Counted from the first letter of the stretch, positions 41,958-55,345 are shown. The stretch: DNA of 64,000 nt from Conchocele bisecta (GCA_029237695.1 CM055266.1:117383370-117447369); one strand, 5' to 3'. A program made the numbers and translations. The notes: generated from the letters alone by a model not told the origin.

Positions 41958-42039
41958 ATTTTCAACCCACCGACGCATTGACCGCCTATACTGCGGCACC
42001 TGGTTTGCGAGCATTTACCAGTTGTGGAGAGACAAATAG
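41958..42039 (+). CDS. Possible terminal exon (weak)
   Basis: A good splice acceptor (tttttcttgtcttctgcag) precedes an 80-base open stretch ending in a stop, then aataaaa directly downstream as a possible poly-A signal. Two frames are open and I cannot choose between them. A similar acceptor-plus-short-exon arrangement with an ...AGACAAT ending is at 44990-45118. No upstream exon is recognised, so this is a lead rather than a gene. Confidence 0.2.
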
Positions 42040-42169
42040 ACAATAAAAGTTACAGAAAATACTGAGAAGGTATGATTTTGTTACTATGCTGGAAAATAAA
42101 ATATCTGTTGTGTGAATTTAGGCCAGAAAACATAATTCCGCCGTGTGAGAAAAATATCTGTGTGTCGGA

Positions 42170-43100
42170 GCTTTTTATGGGAATTTAGTGTTACCCTTGT
42201 CCGTTCCGTCCTTCCATCCGTCCGTCACCTACCTTGTAGCTCGTAAAACTTTTAAACCATACTAGCTACATGTACAAACTTTAAACTTAGTATGTACATG
42301 TAGCTTCCTTATGATGAGTCGATGTTTGATTCGACCCCCAGGTCATGGATTATCTCCCACTATTTATGCCACCGGGTTTCGAAGAAACGGGTGGCATATA
42401 GTGTTTGGACCGTCCGTCTGTCCATCCGTCCGTCTGTCCGTCCGGGCCAACATCGGGGGTTTAGGAGCTTAGGGTAAGGGTTTAGTAACAAAGGATTCCT
42501 TTGTTATAGTCGGTAAGCTCCTAATTCCATTGATCTTTAGGAGCTAATCCTTTGATCTTTTAAAGAACAAATAGCTCATAACTCTCAAATGTTTGAATGT
42601 CTGTCCGTCCGTCCGTCCGTCACACTTTTCGGTTAACCACTTTGTCACAGTTTCTCAAATTTCGGTTAATCCCTTTGTCACAGTTTCTCAAATATGCTGC
42701 AGGTGGCATCCGCGTTCGACAGACGCATTTCTTGTTTTACTTAGAATTTCACAATTTTGCATTGTAACTCGTAAAACTTTTAAACCGTACTAGCTACAGA
42801 CGTGAAACTTGGTATGTAGCTTCTTTATGATGAGTAGATGTGCAAAAGTTTACTTCTATTTTGTATTCGACCCCCGGCTCATGCATTATCTCCCCCTTTC
42901 TGACTTAGAATTTGGCAAGTTTGCATTGTAACTCGTAAAACTTTTCAATCGTAATAGCTACAGACCGGAAACTTGGTATGCAGTTTCCTTATGATGAATA
43001 GATGTGCAAAGCTTATTTCAATTTTTGCTTCGACCCCCAGGTCATGGATTATCTCCCACTTTTTTACTTATAATTTTCCAATTTTGCATTGTAACTCGTA
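42170..43100. repeat. Tandem array of about 165-bp units with CCGTn microsatellites
   Basis: Units carry gcattgtaactcgtaaaactt, ctagctacaga and gaaacttggtatg-agcttc, near 42235, 42755, 42920 and 43085, with one more piece at 43605-43720. (CCGT)n-type runs lie at 42206-42230, 42410-42450 and 42600-42622. A relative is at 60745-60910. Confidence 0.7.
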
Positions 43101-43107
43101 AATGTTG

Positions 43108-43610
43108 TAAAGGTACATGCCCACTCAGTAGGCACACAATGTTCTTTATAGAAATTAAATAAGTGTGTCACTATTCTACCAGTTCTCTAAAATTACGAGT
43201 GCCCACTATAGAGATATAATCATTTACTGGTAGTAATATTTATTTTACTGATCGTGACTCGCGGTGGTATTGGGCTATTTTCATATACAAATGAGGCATA
43301 ATATTTTTTAATTATTTAATATACTAATTAAATGCGTCGCCTGAAAAAATCATGTTTTCCACAGATTATGAAGTATGATCATTGCACATCAAAAAATAAA
43401 TACAGAGAATGAATAGTAATGTCCGTTAACATTTTAAGGACACACGGTTATCGCCCTTGATATCAGTGTGAAAATTTACATCTGATATAAAATGTATAAT
43501 ATTGCCAATCAGATAGTTATGAATGAATGTATATTTTCCAGAAAATGTATCAGATGATTTCTCTGATATAAAGAACATTTTGTGCCTACTGAACGGGCAT
43601 GCACCTTGAA
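43108..43610. mobile_element. MITE family G
   Basis: Termini taaaggtacatgcccactca and tgaacgggcatgcaccttga. It is inserted in the preceding tandem array, whose next unit resumes at 43613. Confidence 0.8.
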
Positions 43611-43919
43611 ACTGTACTAGCTACAGACTTGAAACTTGGTATGTCGCTTCATCATGATGCATTATCTCCCCCTTTTCGACTTGTAACTTGTAAAACTTTT
43701 GAAACCGTAATAATATAATTTCACATTTGCCTTGTTTATTATCAACGCGATATATGGGGCATTCGTGTTCTATGGCACATTTTCTAGTTGTTAATTTTAA
43801 AAGTTTGCCAGAGTTTCTCAATGCTGTTATACATGTAACTCTTATAGGATTATTTTAATATTGCATTACATCATACTTGTGCACAAATTCAACACTCCAT
43901 GCGTGGTTGGTTGGGAGCA

Positions 43920-44183
43920 CGCGGCGGTAATTCAACGATCGATATTCATCCTTACCGGAATTCTGACTGCAGACCTGGTTTGGCCCTCACATACGTCTTT
44001 GGCACCAGATCAGATTATTCTAATTACAGGGCTGAATGTGTTTTTTCTCAATGTAAATATTCTGTTCTGATTTTGGGATTTTCCCCCCAATGCAGCAGTT
44101 TAAAACGGGATTGAACCCGTTTGCCCGGCCTTACATGACCTTACCTGTTGATAGGACATTAAATGCTAATAAACAAACAAACA
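43920..44183 (+). repeat. SINE-like element with (AAAC)n tail
   Basis: It contains ggtttggccctcacatacg, tctgttctgattttgggatt, a conserved acctgttgataggacattaaatg near the end, and an aaacaaacaaac tail. It parallels 6300-6560 and 48635-48810. Confidence 0.6.
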
Positions 44184-44989
44184 TAAACACTCCATGCTGG
44201 CCTGAATCTGACCTTGACCTTTTGACACAACTCTGCTTAAACACTTTTCTATTTCGGTTAAGAAGCTTGCCAGGCTTATCCAATCTGACATCGGGGGCAT
44301 TCGTGCCGACACCGCATTTTCCTGTTTTGTTTGTTCTCATATGATAAATAACCATTATATATATGTATTTATTGTTTACCCTAGGTTCTCGACCTATGAA
44401 AGAATGGCATTTCGTCTCAATTAATCGCATATTACGACATTTTCGCCAAAATGTATTAAATTAATCATTAAATGTTCAGCGCTATATTTAGAACTGATTT
44501 TATGCCTTGTTGTCATCAGTTCACAATACACAAAGCATATTACTGCCCACACACACGCTCACTTTGTGTTGCACCGCCAGTCACATACTAGTATATTGTG
44601 ATTCGAAATCATGTTTAGGGGCTTCGCTTCGCAGTGGGCTGGGTAAACAATAAGTAAGTTATAGTTCACAAACATGTATTTAATTTTTAATAAACTACTT
44701 TCTTGCTTGCTAGCGCTCGCTCGAAATTAATTTAATTTCAAATTCAATATGTGAACTATAACTATTACATTATATGCCCATGTGGAATCATAAAGAGAGG
44801 CATGTCCATGGTCTGTTCACATTTTCCCCAACTATGTCGCATATCATACGTTTATTTTTCTCACAAAACTAAAGGCCTCCAGCCCATTCACAATGCCTAG
44901 GAACACAGTTCTGAAACATTTTGGAAACACTTGTGACTGCAGTCTGATGGTATTTCTCTTCTATAGCAAATACTCTGTTATTATTACAG
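44184..44989. other. Unassigned, with an inverted repeat
   Basis: ttatagttcacaaacatg (44660) pairs with atatgtgaactataact (44745), a short foldback. No gene recognised. Confidence 0.4.
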
Positions 44990-45118
44990 GAGAGCTCGAT
45001 GAAGGCAACTCTGGTTATTCGAAGTTTAGCACCAATTCGTTCCAGCCGAAGAACTTTCCCACCTGTACCACAACCAACAACTGAAGCAAGACATCGTCAT
45101 AGCAGAAATAGACAATGA
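44990..45118 (+). CDS. Possible terminal exon (weak)
   Basis: An acceptor-like ctgttattattacag precedes a 42-codon frame, ESSMKATLVIRSLAPIRSSR then a Pro/Arg/His-rich end and a stop. There is no family signature. Listed only because of the splice-like context and the similar arrangement at 41958. Confidence 0.2.
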   Translation, partial: ESSMKATLVIRSLAPIRSSRRTFPPVPQPTTEARHRHSRNRQ

Positions 45119-45532
45119 AAACTAAATAAGACTGGGATCGACCAAACCTATTGCCAGTCATTTACATGGCCCGTGTTAAATTGTTAAAGTTTAAGTTATT
45201 GAGCCTAGCACCATAGATGAATTCCTTACTGTGTATTGAAGAAACTGATCATACACAGTATACACAGTGCCTATTAAGTTGTTTGACTGCATAGGAATTC
45301 TGGTTACAAGACAGTGATTTTGCCATCCATGATTTAGCAATGCCACAACCATTCTGAACAGCAGCAAGTGACAACAGTGAATGAAGTATAGTTTCATCAT
45401 AACTTCTATATTCCTGGAAGAATTACTTAAAGATTTCAACACAGCATACTTGCGGACAAATGCCACACATCCATGCTGACCTTAATGTGACCTTGACCTG
45501 TTGACCTTCACAATTTTGAACGTTTTCACACA

Positions 45533-46049
45533 TTAAAGGTACATGCCCACGCAGTAGGCACAAACTGTTCTTTATAGGAATTAAATATGTGTATAATTGT
45601 GTCACTATTCCACCAGTTCTAAAAATTAAAAGTGCCCGCTATACAGATATAATCAATTACATGTAGTAATATTTATTTTAATGATAGTGACGCGCGGTGG
45701 TATCACGCTATTTTCATATGCAAATGAGGCAAGATATTTTTTAATTATTTATACTAATTAAATGTGTCTCCTGAAAAAAATATATTTTCGACAGTTTATC
45801 AAGTATGATCATTGCACATCAAAAAATAAATACAGAGAATAAATAGTAATGTCTGTTAACATTTTAAGGAAACACAGTTATCGCTTCTGATATCAGTGTG
45901 TAAATTTACGGCTAATATAAAATGTATAATAATGCCAATCAATATGTGGAATAACGGTGAATGAATGTTTATTTTGCCAGAAAATGTGTCAGATGATGTC
46001 TCTGATGTAAGTAACAATTTGTGCCTACTGAGTGGGCATGTACCTTTAA
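45533..46049. mobile_element. MITE family G
   Basis: Clear termini, ttaaaggtacatgcccacgc and gagtgggcatgtacctttaa. It is inserted in a local tandem of caaatgccacacatccatgctg units that continues on both sides (45455 and 46130-46280). Confidence 0.85.
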
Positions 46050-47859
46050 CAAGTTCGCAGGAGTTTCTCAATTATGTCAACTTCTTTATCCCTTGATGGA
46101 TCACTATAATATTTCAATACATCACACTTGTGGACAAATGCCACGCATCCATGCTGTCCTTAATATGACCCTGACCTTCACAACTTTGAACGTTTTCACA
46201 CATTATTTATTTTACCTGAGTTTACACAAGACCTGTGCACAAATGTCACACATCTATGCTGCCCTGAATATGACCTTCACATTTTGACCTTCACACCTGT
46301 GTTTATGAATACTTTTGTTAAATTAACTTTGCCACAGTTTCTGCCAATCTGCCACCGGGGGCATTCGTGTGACGACAGGCCACATTTTCTTGTTTTTAAG
46401 TGTTTTAAAAAACGACAATTAATGATTTTTCCTCAAATATATATAAATAAAAGATTAATCTGACATTATTTTTTATGGGGCAGGTGGGGATGATATTCAG
46501 TAATTTAATTGCATGCGGGCCTTAGCCGGACGTAACATTTCAAAATAATGTTATACCAATTACCAATGGAATGAAATGGTCAAAATGTCCCGATCAAAAT
46601 TTGATTGATTTTTGTCTGATGAATTTAAAAGTCCAGGTGCATATATATTCCTTATGCATGCTGTTCCTGTCATGACATATTATTGTGACTGATTAAAAGA
46701 TGCACCAAGTGTAACCCCATTGTTAGTGCTGAATTTAGAATGCTCCCAAATTCTCTATGTATATGACATTTTGAAGTCACTGCAGCTACTCAGTATGTAG
46801 TTCGTCTTGATGTACTGCAAATAAATTTCATTCAGTATAGCGAAAAAGGTCACTGCATATCAATTGAGTACCGTTAACAGTTCAAAGTGAATATGGTTGG
46901 AGCAATGGAGCTTTGGACATTTGTGTTCAGTGTCGGCACATACCAGCATGCACATTTGTCTGATCAAGTATACATGTGCTATTCGCCATTTAATCAGCAA
47001 AACACCCACCATGCTCCAAATAAACAGTATAAATCCTAAACAAGCTGCAGGAGTGTGCTAGCAGATCATGAGGTACTAGCCACAAATACCATAAGCCCCC
47101 ATTTCTCCAGTGAAAAATACAAACATTTTACAGGCTTGTTGACATCATTTTTATGAATATTTGTAATTCAAAAATGTCTTTAGTATGTTGCTCATGTGAC
47201 TGATGTAAACATGATGGTGGTGCATGTTGCCACATAATTTTACATTTTAGCAGGGTTAAAACAGAAGAGTGGATTTAAGTGAATCTACGTGAATCTGGGT
47301 GGATTCAGTGCATTAAGGTTTCAGTTTATGGAAAAGTACTTTCCACAACAAACATATATTATAATAAGTTTAGAATTGCAAATGTATTCGGTTAAGTGAT
47401 GCATGTACGTGTACAGTCAAATCATTTTACATCATTTAAATGGAATGTCAAATAATTGTGTAATTTGTCCACAGTATGAATGAATAAATGAAATAAACTG
47501 ATGTATGTCATTTTCATTGTTATTAGTCAATTATTATTTCAATCATGATTTATAAAACTGGCTGAGCAAGTCAAAATAAACTCAGAATAAACATGAGGAA
47601 GCATGTTGATTGGTTGACTGAATTTGATTTTAGGTGTGTCCAACAGTAAGATTATATAACATGTAGACGGCGTTTTGATTCGTCATGCATTAAGACTTAT
47701 GTGCTCAGAAAAGTTTATAATCTTTAATTCAGGCCCAGTATGTCAAACACACCGTTAATGTTCAAGCCTGCTTGCAGAGAGCTTGTAGTAGTGGTTACAT
47801 TGACGCCATTGTGTCTGTGTTAAAGTTATATCCCATCGCGTAGCGAAAATGGGATATAC
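46050..47859. other. Tandem remnants then unassigned sequence
   Basis: Units with cttgtggacaaatgccacgc run to about 46300. From 46380 to 47850 no gene or repeat is recognised. Confidence 0.45.
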
Positions 47860-48480
47860 AGATGCAAAAGTCGTCCGTCTGTCCATCCATCACATTTTCC
47901 ATTCTGCTATGACTTTGTTACCGTATGACTGATTGGCTTGAAACTTCATGTGCATGTCTATTATCCATATGTTCATTCCCCGCCCCACCCATGCACAAGG
48001 TCATGGTCAAATTGATAGAAATTTGCGTCCAGTAGATGCGTACACGTTTCTCCATTCTCTATAACTTCTTTACAGTGCATGTTTACTATCATCATCCATA
48101 GTTTGGTTCCCCACCCCACCCATGTTTTCCCCATGCCCAAGGGCAAATCATTTATTTAATTTGGGTCCAGTAGATTCTCCTATAACAGCTTTACTGTGTA
48201 ACAAATTGGCTTGAAACTTCATGTGCATGTTTATTAACAGCCATATTTACATTCCCTACCCCACACATGCTCTCCCAATGCCCAAGGTCGAGGTCAAATA
48301 CCTTTGAAGTTTCAGTCCAGTAGATGTGTGCACGTTCCTCCGTTCTCCTATAACTTCTTTACTTTATGAACGATTTGCTTCAAACTTTATGTGCATATTA
48401 CCCATCATTCATATGTTCATTCCCCACCCAGACGTGCTGCCCTTGTCCAAGTTCCAAGATTGACCTTCAAACCAGGGAGC
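47860..48480. repeat. Tandem array, about 150-bp units
   Basis: Four diverged units share ttctccattctc-tataacttc, ggcttgaaacttcatgtgca, catatgttcattcccc-acccca and gtccagtagatg. The array contains no protein-coding potential. Confidence 0.7.
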
Positions 48481-48634
48481 TGGATCTGTGTTGTGTGTGG
48501 TTAGAGTTCAGATGAGCTCTTTTGTACTCCTTTTGATATGCCCGTTTGAAAAACAGGACATATTATGTTGTGGCGCCATCTGTCCGTCCATAAACTTTAG
48601 TCTTGTACATCGAACTAGTCCTACAGTTTTCCAC

Positions 48635-48810
48635 TGTTCGAATTTCAGGGATTAATATATATTTATTTTGATATAAATATTCCGTACTGATTTTGGGATC
48701 CATTTCCCCCAATGCAGCAGGTTAAATGCGGGATCGAACCTGTTGGCCCGGCATTAAATGACCTTAGCTGTTGATAGGCCATTAAATACCAATAAACCAA
48801 ATCAAGTCAA
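48635..48810 (+). repeat. SINE-like 3' region
   Basis: ttccgtactgattttgggat, cccaatgcagcaggttaaat and agctgttgataggccattaa match 44040-44165. Tail aataaaccaaatcaa. Confidence 0.6.
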
Positions 48811-49139
48811 CCTACTAAATTTAACATGAGCCAAAGGAGGTGAGGATGAGGAGAAAAATGTATACGATATTTACACCAAACCATGGCGATATTTATCGAA
48901 GGAAAAAAATTAATTTTGTAACTCGTTTACAAAATCTATTTAAGCCCCCATTTCGAAATTCACAAAATTTAACTCAACCGTTTCAAATAAAAATGAAGAG
49001 AATAACATGCATGTTATTTTGAAACAAATGTAATTGAGTTGTAATACTATGATGAGACGTCCTTTAGGTTGGCGTGGTGTCTCAGACAATTTACAATCTA
49101 AGATAAGTTACAGTGAAACCCAAGATTAAAACACAGTTA

Positions 49140-49690
49140 TGTTTTATTTGTGGAGAAATTGGGCTTATGGGATATATGACCAGTCTTGCTCTGGGTCTTC
49201 CAGGTCAGTCTTGAGGAATGATAAGAACATACTTTGTTAGAAACAGGACTGATGTTTCACCGACTGAATGGTGACCAGAGCAGACTCTGATCTGATCAGA
49301 CTGCGCAAATGTATGGGATATATGGCCAGTCTCGCCCTGGGTCTTACAGCTCAGTCTTGAGGAATGATAATAACATACATTATTAGAAGCACGACTGATG
49401 TTTCCCTGACCAGTACCATAACCATGATGAGGCAGACGAGGCGGGCATTTTGCCAATTATTTGTTTTATGCCAAGAATTAAACAAATCCCTGGGGCGGTG
49501 GCGAGGAGAATGCTCCCTGACCCCCAATGTCGGGACTTGGTTCGCCTCGTCTGGTATTTACCTCTGGTTTCGGCCTTGCTGACTGAATGGCGACCAGTGC
49601 AGACCCTGATCAGACTGCGCGAATGCGCAGGCTGATCTGGATCTACACGTGTCGCAGATACCATAAGCCACATTTCTCCAGTCACAGTCA
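49140..49690. repeat. Hairpin repeat, two adjacent copies
   Basis: gggcttatgggatatatgaccagtct occurs at 49156 and again at 49315. The second copy has the complementary close, caggctgatctggatctacac then tttctccagtcacagtcac. It is the same family as 33420-33660. Confidence 0.65.
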
Positions 49691-50104
49691 CAAATTAACA
49701 GTTTACATTTATTTCTAAAACATTACTGGTAGTCCCTCCAAACTGAAACTGAAACTAAATCGTAACGGACTGAATGCATATATCTGCTATAAATTGTTGT
49801 CGGTCAATGTACATGATGTGTTGGTTCCGTGCTTACTTGCGTCCTGTAATTGGTATGACTAGAGCTGGGGCAGAGTTACAGGTTCCCGGTGTATTGCTTA
49901 GTTTTCTGTACCCGGCACCCTGTGAGTTGGAACCAGTAAACTTAAAACCTGATGAACTAGAATAGTTTACGGAACGCGTACGAATAGGTAAATCGGTCAC
50001 ACGGAGGCATTCTGGTATTACCATAGACGCAATGTAAATACAAACAATGGAAACCTAGCATTCAAGTCCTAGTAATTATTTGCGACGAAATGGTGCGAGG
50101 TTTC

Positions 50105-50260
50105 CGAGTGACACTAGCAGGGCTACAGAGAAATGAGCGGTCCCAGATGCCAATCACAGCATACACTAGCAGGGCTACAGAGGAATGAGCGGTCCCAGAT
50201 CCCAGTCACAGCATACACTAGCAGGGCTACAGAGGAATGAGCGGCCCCAGATGCGGCAGA
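50105..50260. repeat. Three tandem copies of a 61-bp unit
   Basis: cactagcagggctacagag-aatgagcggtcccaga is repeated three times, spaced about 60 bases. A single short match (cagtcacagcatacactagc) lies at 32636. Confidence 0.85.
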
Positions 50261-50504
50261 TAATGCAGAATGAAATTGTTTACTCCCTGTTGAAAGACAA
50301 AGATCACCAGAAGAAATCGCGACCAGAAGACACTACTCAACCTGGGCAACAATTAACGAAATGGGAACCAATCCAGTTCCTGACCTACATCAACCAAATA
50401 TGATGCCCTATAGTGTGGAAATGACAGACTGTCATCTTAATATCAGTGATTGTTGTCTGAAAATATTTGAAAACATACTTATTTGTTACACATATGTGGC
50501 TGTG

Positions 50505-50770
50505 AGTGGAGAAATAGGGCTTATGGGATTTGTGACCAGTGTATGGGATTTGTGACCAGTGTATGGGATTTGTGACCAGTGTAGCTCCTGTCAAATGGTA
50601 CACTCCTGTAGCATGACACTGATATTACTTGTTGGAAGTATGACTGATACTTCATTGATTAAATGGCGAACAATGCAGATTCTGATTAAACTGCGTGAAT
50701 CTGGATCTACATTGGTCTTAAATAAAACCCATGTGTCTCATTCGTCGAGTCACAGCCACACGTTTGAGCA
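50505..50770. repeat. Hairpin repeat with internal 20-bp triplication
   Basis: It starts ggagaaatagggcttatgg and ends catgtgtctc...gtcacagccaca. tatgggatttgtgaccagtg occurs three times in a row at 50523-50583. Confidence 0.7.
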
Positions 50771-50913
50771 AATGTAAAATAGTATTGTCTTTTCAGTATC
50801 GTGTTATCAGATTATTTTGGCTATTAATTTCACAATCCTATTGCCAATCTTGAGTGATAAGCATTTAAGGTATTCCATCTAACAACTAGGTGGCGCTGGT
50901 GTGGTTAGGACCT

Positions 50914-51217
50914 GTCGCCGATTTCACCAACATTGCAAAGTATACTTATCTAGCAAAGTATACTTTGAGGGAGACATTTTAAATTTTAGGATAAATTTAT
51001 TAATTTTTATTATACTGAATTTATTACATTATCACAGCCATTTTGGTTGTGATAATGTAATAAATTCAGTATAATAAGTCTGCATACTTTTAATCATCAA
51101 ATATATGCAGTTGTTAGTTTTATATGAAATAATGCATTTCAGGGAAAATAAATGATTACTCCCTCAAAGTATACTTTGCTAGATAAGTATACTTTGCAAT
51201 TTTGATGAAATCGGCTA
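50914..51217. mobile_element. MITE family F, full copy
   Basis: gtcgccgatttcaccaacat to gatgaaatcggcta. The central palindrome is ttattacattatcacagcc and its complement. The right half is the closest match to the fragment at 31800-31940. Confidence 0.85.
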
Positions 51218-51427
51218 CTGGTATCAGGTCAGGCTATTATAATTCACAGGTAACAATTGGGATTCATCGACCAATTAACTGGTCTAAACTGACTTGTTCG
51301 TATGCTTTCAGTTTTCAGTTATCTGCGTGATAAAGATATTAGAAATCTCCAGAATAGGTTGAATACAGACTTTGTAGTTAAACAAAATTAAAGGGCCTCT
51401 CGGATGCAGTTTTGTTTAATATGCACA

Positions 51428-52141
51428 TTAGTCCATACAAAAAGTACTTTGGATCTCAGATATCGTCGTGTCAGAATAATCTCTGCACGTCGACGAACAT
51501 TTTATCGTCATGGAGAAATACATTGTACTATAATTCCAGCACAAAAATATTTACACAATTCCCTAACATTTGATTGGCCCGTAGCAAGTCTCTGTCCAAA
51601 ATTTATATCCCAGTAAACTCCCACGCCGAACTATTTTCCGCAACCGTGAGGCGCAGTTAAAATAATTCTTAAGAAAACGGAAAATAAACACATTTTTTTG
51701 ATGAATTTATTTCAAATGCTGGAATTATAAAGAATTAATGGCCTTTTTGTGGAATTTATCGGGGATATAAACTTGGAAAAGTCGCGGGAATACTGGACGA
51801 GGCCTTCCGGCCTTCGTCCAGTATTCCCGCGACTTTTCCAAGTTTATACCCCGATAAATTCCACAAAAAGGCCATTCATTCCTATAGTAAATTCGCCACG
51901 TGATGATGATCAATAAAAATCACTACCATGCAAACATATCCTACATCCAATCAAGTTTGATTAAAATCTGGTGATTTTTCATGTCTAAAGAGGTTACAAT
52001 AACTTTTTAGATCATATGGATTTGTCAACTTGAAAAAAAATCAGAGACGAACATTTCGAACAAAATAAAATACATTAAAAAAATACGCGTCACATTCCGC
52101 AAACCGTGCGTCTGAGAACCAAAGTATTTTTATGGCATAAA
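51428..52141. mobile_element. MITE family D interrupted by family A
   Basis: The outer arms ttagtccatacaaaaagtac...tctcagata (51428) and tctgagaaccaaagtatttttatgg (to 52141) are inverted relative to each other. The family A copy at 51530-51885 sits between them, so D is older. Fragments of D are at 3268 and 35440. Confidence 0.65.
51530..51885 (+). mobile_element. Foldback family A, full copy
   Basis: Almost identical to 10696-11050, including the gaggccttccggcctt turn. Flanks tgtac and agtaaat leave TA on both sides, compatible with TA targeting. Confidence 0.88.
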
Positions 52142-52509
52142 CTATTCAGAAATCAAAACCTATAACTTGTGACAGACATGGAGTATTTGTATGCAGTTTT
52201 CACCAGTCTGTATACAAGTAAGCCGTGCCCAATGGCCATCTCGGCATTCAGACATGTCTTAAACGAGCGCAATATATTATGTTGTGGTAAAATGGTAGGA
52301 AGATGTTCAATTGAAGATAGAAACTGAACTGCCAAAGAAACTCTGATATCACACTATGTACACGGCCACCAATGACAAAGTGTTGCTACAAACATGTCCA
52401 CATGGAATGAAAGGCAATTGCTGGTAACACAGCATGAAATCCGAAATGGCCATTGGACAGTTGAAATGAACTTACAGTAATGATATTGTACCAAGTACAC
52501 ATGTGTCAA
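52142..52509. other. Unassigned, probably LTR-retrotransposon remnant
   Basis: It lies just upstream of the integrase relic in the same direction and may be older pol sequence. I could not recover a motif. Confidence 0.3.
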
Positions 52510-53040
52510 ATGAAGTCTGCAATTTGCCTACCAGAAGTTTGCTGATTTTGCAAAATAATTGGGTTTCCTTAATGTCACGTACTCTATGTAGCCCAGGTTC
52601 AGTGGGTTAGCTGAGCGAACAGTCGAAACACAGTTTCATAAAAACAAAAGGTGAATGTACAAAACCTATATTTGGGTATATGGGAATATCGAAACCCCAT
52701 AACCGGCACGGAATGGTCACCTGCACAGTTATTGATGGGACAGCAGCTTCTATTCAGTTTACTGACCACTTATGAGCAGGTATTTCCAATACATGTTTCG
52801 ATTTGTGACAAGATCAGATCCAGTCATCAACATCACCAGAGCCAGAAACGCAATAATAAAAGCATAGTAGCTTTAAAATTAAAAAAAGTTAAACAGTGGC
52901 GACCAAGTTGGACTCCATACATACAGCAAACTGTTAAGTCCAGTTTCCGTCTGCTAGCGCAATGCCAGTTCTTACAGGCTGCAGATGGTGCATCATATCG
53001 CCATAACAGACACTTTCTCGTGAAGCAATGGAGAATATGA
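52510..53040 (+). pseudogene. Ty3 or BEL-type integrase relic
   Basis: Shifting plus-strand frames give FADFAK (52535), SGLAERTVET (about 52597-52635), then the long frame 52651-53040 with EYRNPITGTEWSPAQLLMGQ and ICDKIRSSHQHHQSQKRNN, ending SYRHNRHFLVKQW. These are the end of the integrase core and its C-terminal region in Ty3/gypsy and BEL elements. GTEWSPAQLLMG is particularly diagnostic. No LTRs were found around it. At least two frame changes are needed, so it is dead. Confidence 0.75.
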
Positions 53041-54300
53041 GTATTTACCTTTGCAATGCAATATACAATACCATAACATACACTTTATTGGATAAAATGG
53101 ACGATTTGCCACATTTTCTTCTGATTTTAAAGGAAAACACATATGCTGACCAAGATATCATTTGAACTTATTTCCAGTGGCCATTTTAAATATAATGGTG
53201 TCTGGTACCACAGTACTAGTTATCAATAATATCAACAGTTTGTGTTCATTGTATTATGAGTATAAGCAGAAGATAATGACTTTGACCTCGAAATGTAAAT
53301 GTCAATGGTGGCCATTTTGAATTTCAAGATGGCGGCCATATGGTTCATAGAAAAAATGGAACCAACCCCAATTTTGTTGTATGTGGTATATAGATAAAAA
53401 AAAACCTTGGTGCAAACAATGTAGCAACAAAATAAACAAACCCTAAAATAACGACACAACAGTATACACTAAATGGCCAAAAGACTAATTGCTCCAGTAA
53501 CATACATGTACACATTTTATAAATCATTGTATACGCCAGTTTGAATAAGATTGGACGTAGTCTGTATTCACCATGAACGGGGCGGGCGGCTCACATCTTG
53601 TCTATGCAATCATTAGCGTTCTGCTTGGCGGATCATAACCAACGTCGGCATACACGTTTATCACAACATGTTTTTAATGTTTGCCTTCTGCATCCTTGTC
53701 CTCGCGATAACTCAAGTTCTACTTGACATATTTTAATAAAAATTGTACATACTTAATGGTTTATTATGTCAAGACGAAGAATCCTATTAATGTCCACAAT
53801 ATTCGTGTTCGTATTTGAATAATTAATATGTTATGGATTTACACACACTGGTGAATATGGTTCACAACTCGTATCCTTGTGTGAATGGTTACAACAACGT
53901 CCATATACCACCCCGGCGGTGTTACTGGTAAATGCAGTAACATGCGAATCAAAACCATGAAGTATCAGGCCCTTCAAGTGACCAACTAAAAAACGTAAAC
54001 CTAATACAGGTATATATATACTTGTTATAGCTTGTCTTGTTATATATGTATCTAACTAGTTTCCGACAGTACCAGTTAACGACAACCAATTAAAATTCAC
54101 TCTATGTAAACCAATACATTTGTTCTACATATTTGTTTTATATAAACGATAAGATTAATTCCAGTACAGTATGAAAGAAAAGTTAGAATAAATGAATAGG
54201 TCGCACTACAAGGCATTAAACTGCTGTACATCTACATACATGTATAAGTAAATTATATTGGGTCTTCCATTTTACCTCGACATGAGAGTGAAACACTGTG
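53041..54300. other. Unassigned with tandem-repeat relatives
   Basis: 53600-53790 contains cttgtctatgcaatcattag and ctcgcgataactcaagttct, relatives of the array at 13076-13600. The rest shows nothing recognised. Confidence 0.45.
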
Positions 54301-54302
54301 AT

Positions 54303-54524
54303 TCGTTTCACTAAACTTCGTACGACTAAAATGTTCGTAAGTGCTTTAAGATCGTCTGGAAATTTCAATTGATGGATTTACATTTATTGAGCACAGGCTG
54401 CATATGCAGCGTATGCTCAATACATTTAAATCCAATAATTGTTTACAAGAAAACATTGTTAATGTGATATGTTATCATAATTTTGAACTTACGAACCTTT
54501 TAGTCGTAAGAAGTTTAGTGAAAC
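54303..54524. mobile_element. MITE family I, copy 1
   Basis: Inverted ends gtttcactaaacttcgta and complement, with an internal hairpin around gctgcatatgcagc. Tandem with copy 2. Confidence 0.85.
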
Positions 54525-54572
54525 GGCTCCCTGATGTGTGAGCTTCTTGGACTTAGATCAGTTGACACATCT

Positions 54573-54823
54573 GGGGCCCGTTTCACTAAACTTCGTAAGA
54601 CTAAAATGTTCGTAAGTACAAATTTAGGATCGTCTGTAAATTTCAATTGATGGATTTACATTTATTGAGCATATGCTGCATATGCAGCCTATGCTCAATA
54701 AATGTAAATCCAATCATTATTTACAAGAAAACATTGTTAATGTGAAATTTACACACTTTTAGTCTATCATCATTTTGCACTTACGAACATTTTAGTCGCA
54801 AGAAGTTTAGTGAAACGGGCCCC
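54573..54823. mobile_element. MITE family I, copy 2
   Basis: A complete copy with ggggcccgtttcactaaa at one end and its complement at the other. It is 48 bp from copy 1, in the same orientation. Confidence 0.88.
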
Positions 54824-55139
54824 AGTAGCCTGCCCATCCTGCCATACCAGGTGCGATGATATTGGGGAAGAGATGGTGTGGCGAGGGCGGAAGGGAGCTG
54901 TCAAATATCAACACGTGGCTCTCTTGAAAGCGCATATGGAAACACACAAGTCAACATTTTGTAAAGGGATTCATGAAAATAGCTAAAACACCATCAGCTT
55001 CATGTGTGGTGTATCGCGCTTAGATAGCATTGGTTTAATGCCCCACCCTACCCGACCGCTGTCTGAATCAACAAACGAAAGCATCAGTCAACCATTTTCT
55101 TCAATCTAATCATAATCGAACTGTAATACGAGTAATGTA

Positions 55140-55345
55140 GCCGTGACTAGAGAAATGGGGCGCATGTAATTGGTGACCAGTGCAGCTCTAAATAACATAC
55201 CGTAAACGTTTTTACACCTATGTAGTATGATAAAGATCTAAATTGCTTGTTACTGTTAGAAACATGATTGGGGTTGTATTCATGGTATGGCGAAGCGGAT
55301 GCACAGGCTGATCTGGATCTACACTGGTAGCAATTTCTCCAGTCA
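55140..55345. repeat. Hairpin repeat
   Basis: gaccagtgcagctc ... caggctgatctggatctacactgg. Same family as 33420-33660. Confidence 0.6.

Noticed and set aside
53232..53527. Hydrophobic minus-strand frames suggesting a membrane protein
   Set aside because: AT-rich sequence gives Phe/Tyr/Val-rich frames; the two frames overlap and no start context or homology is evident.
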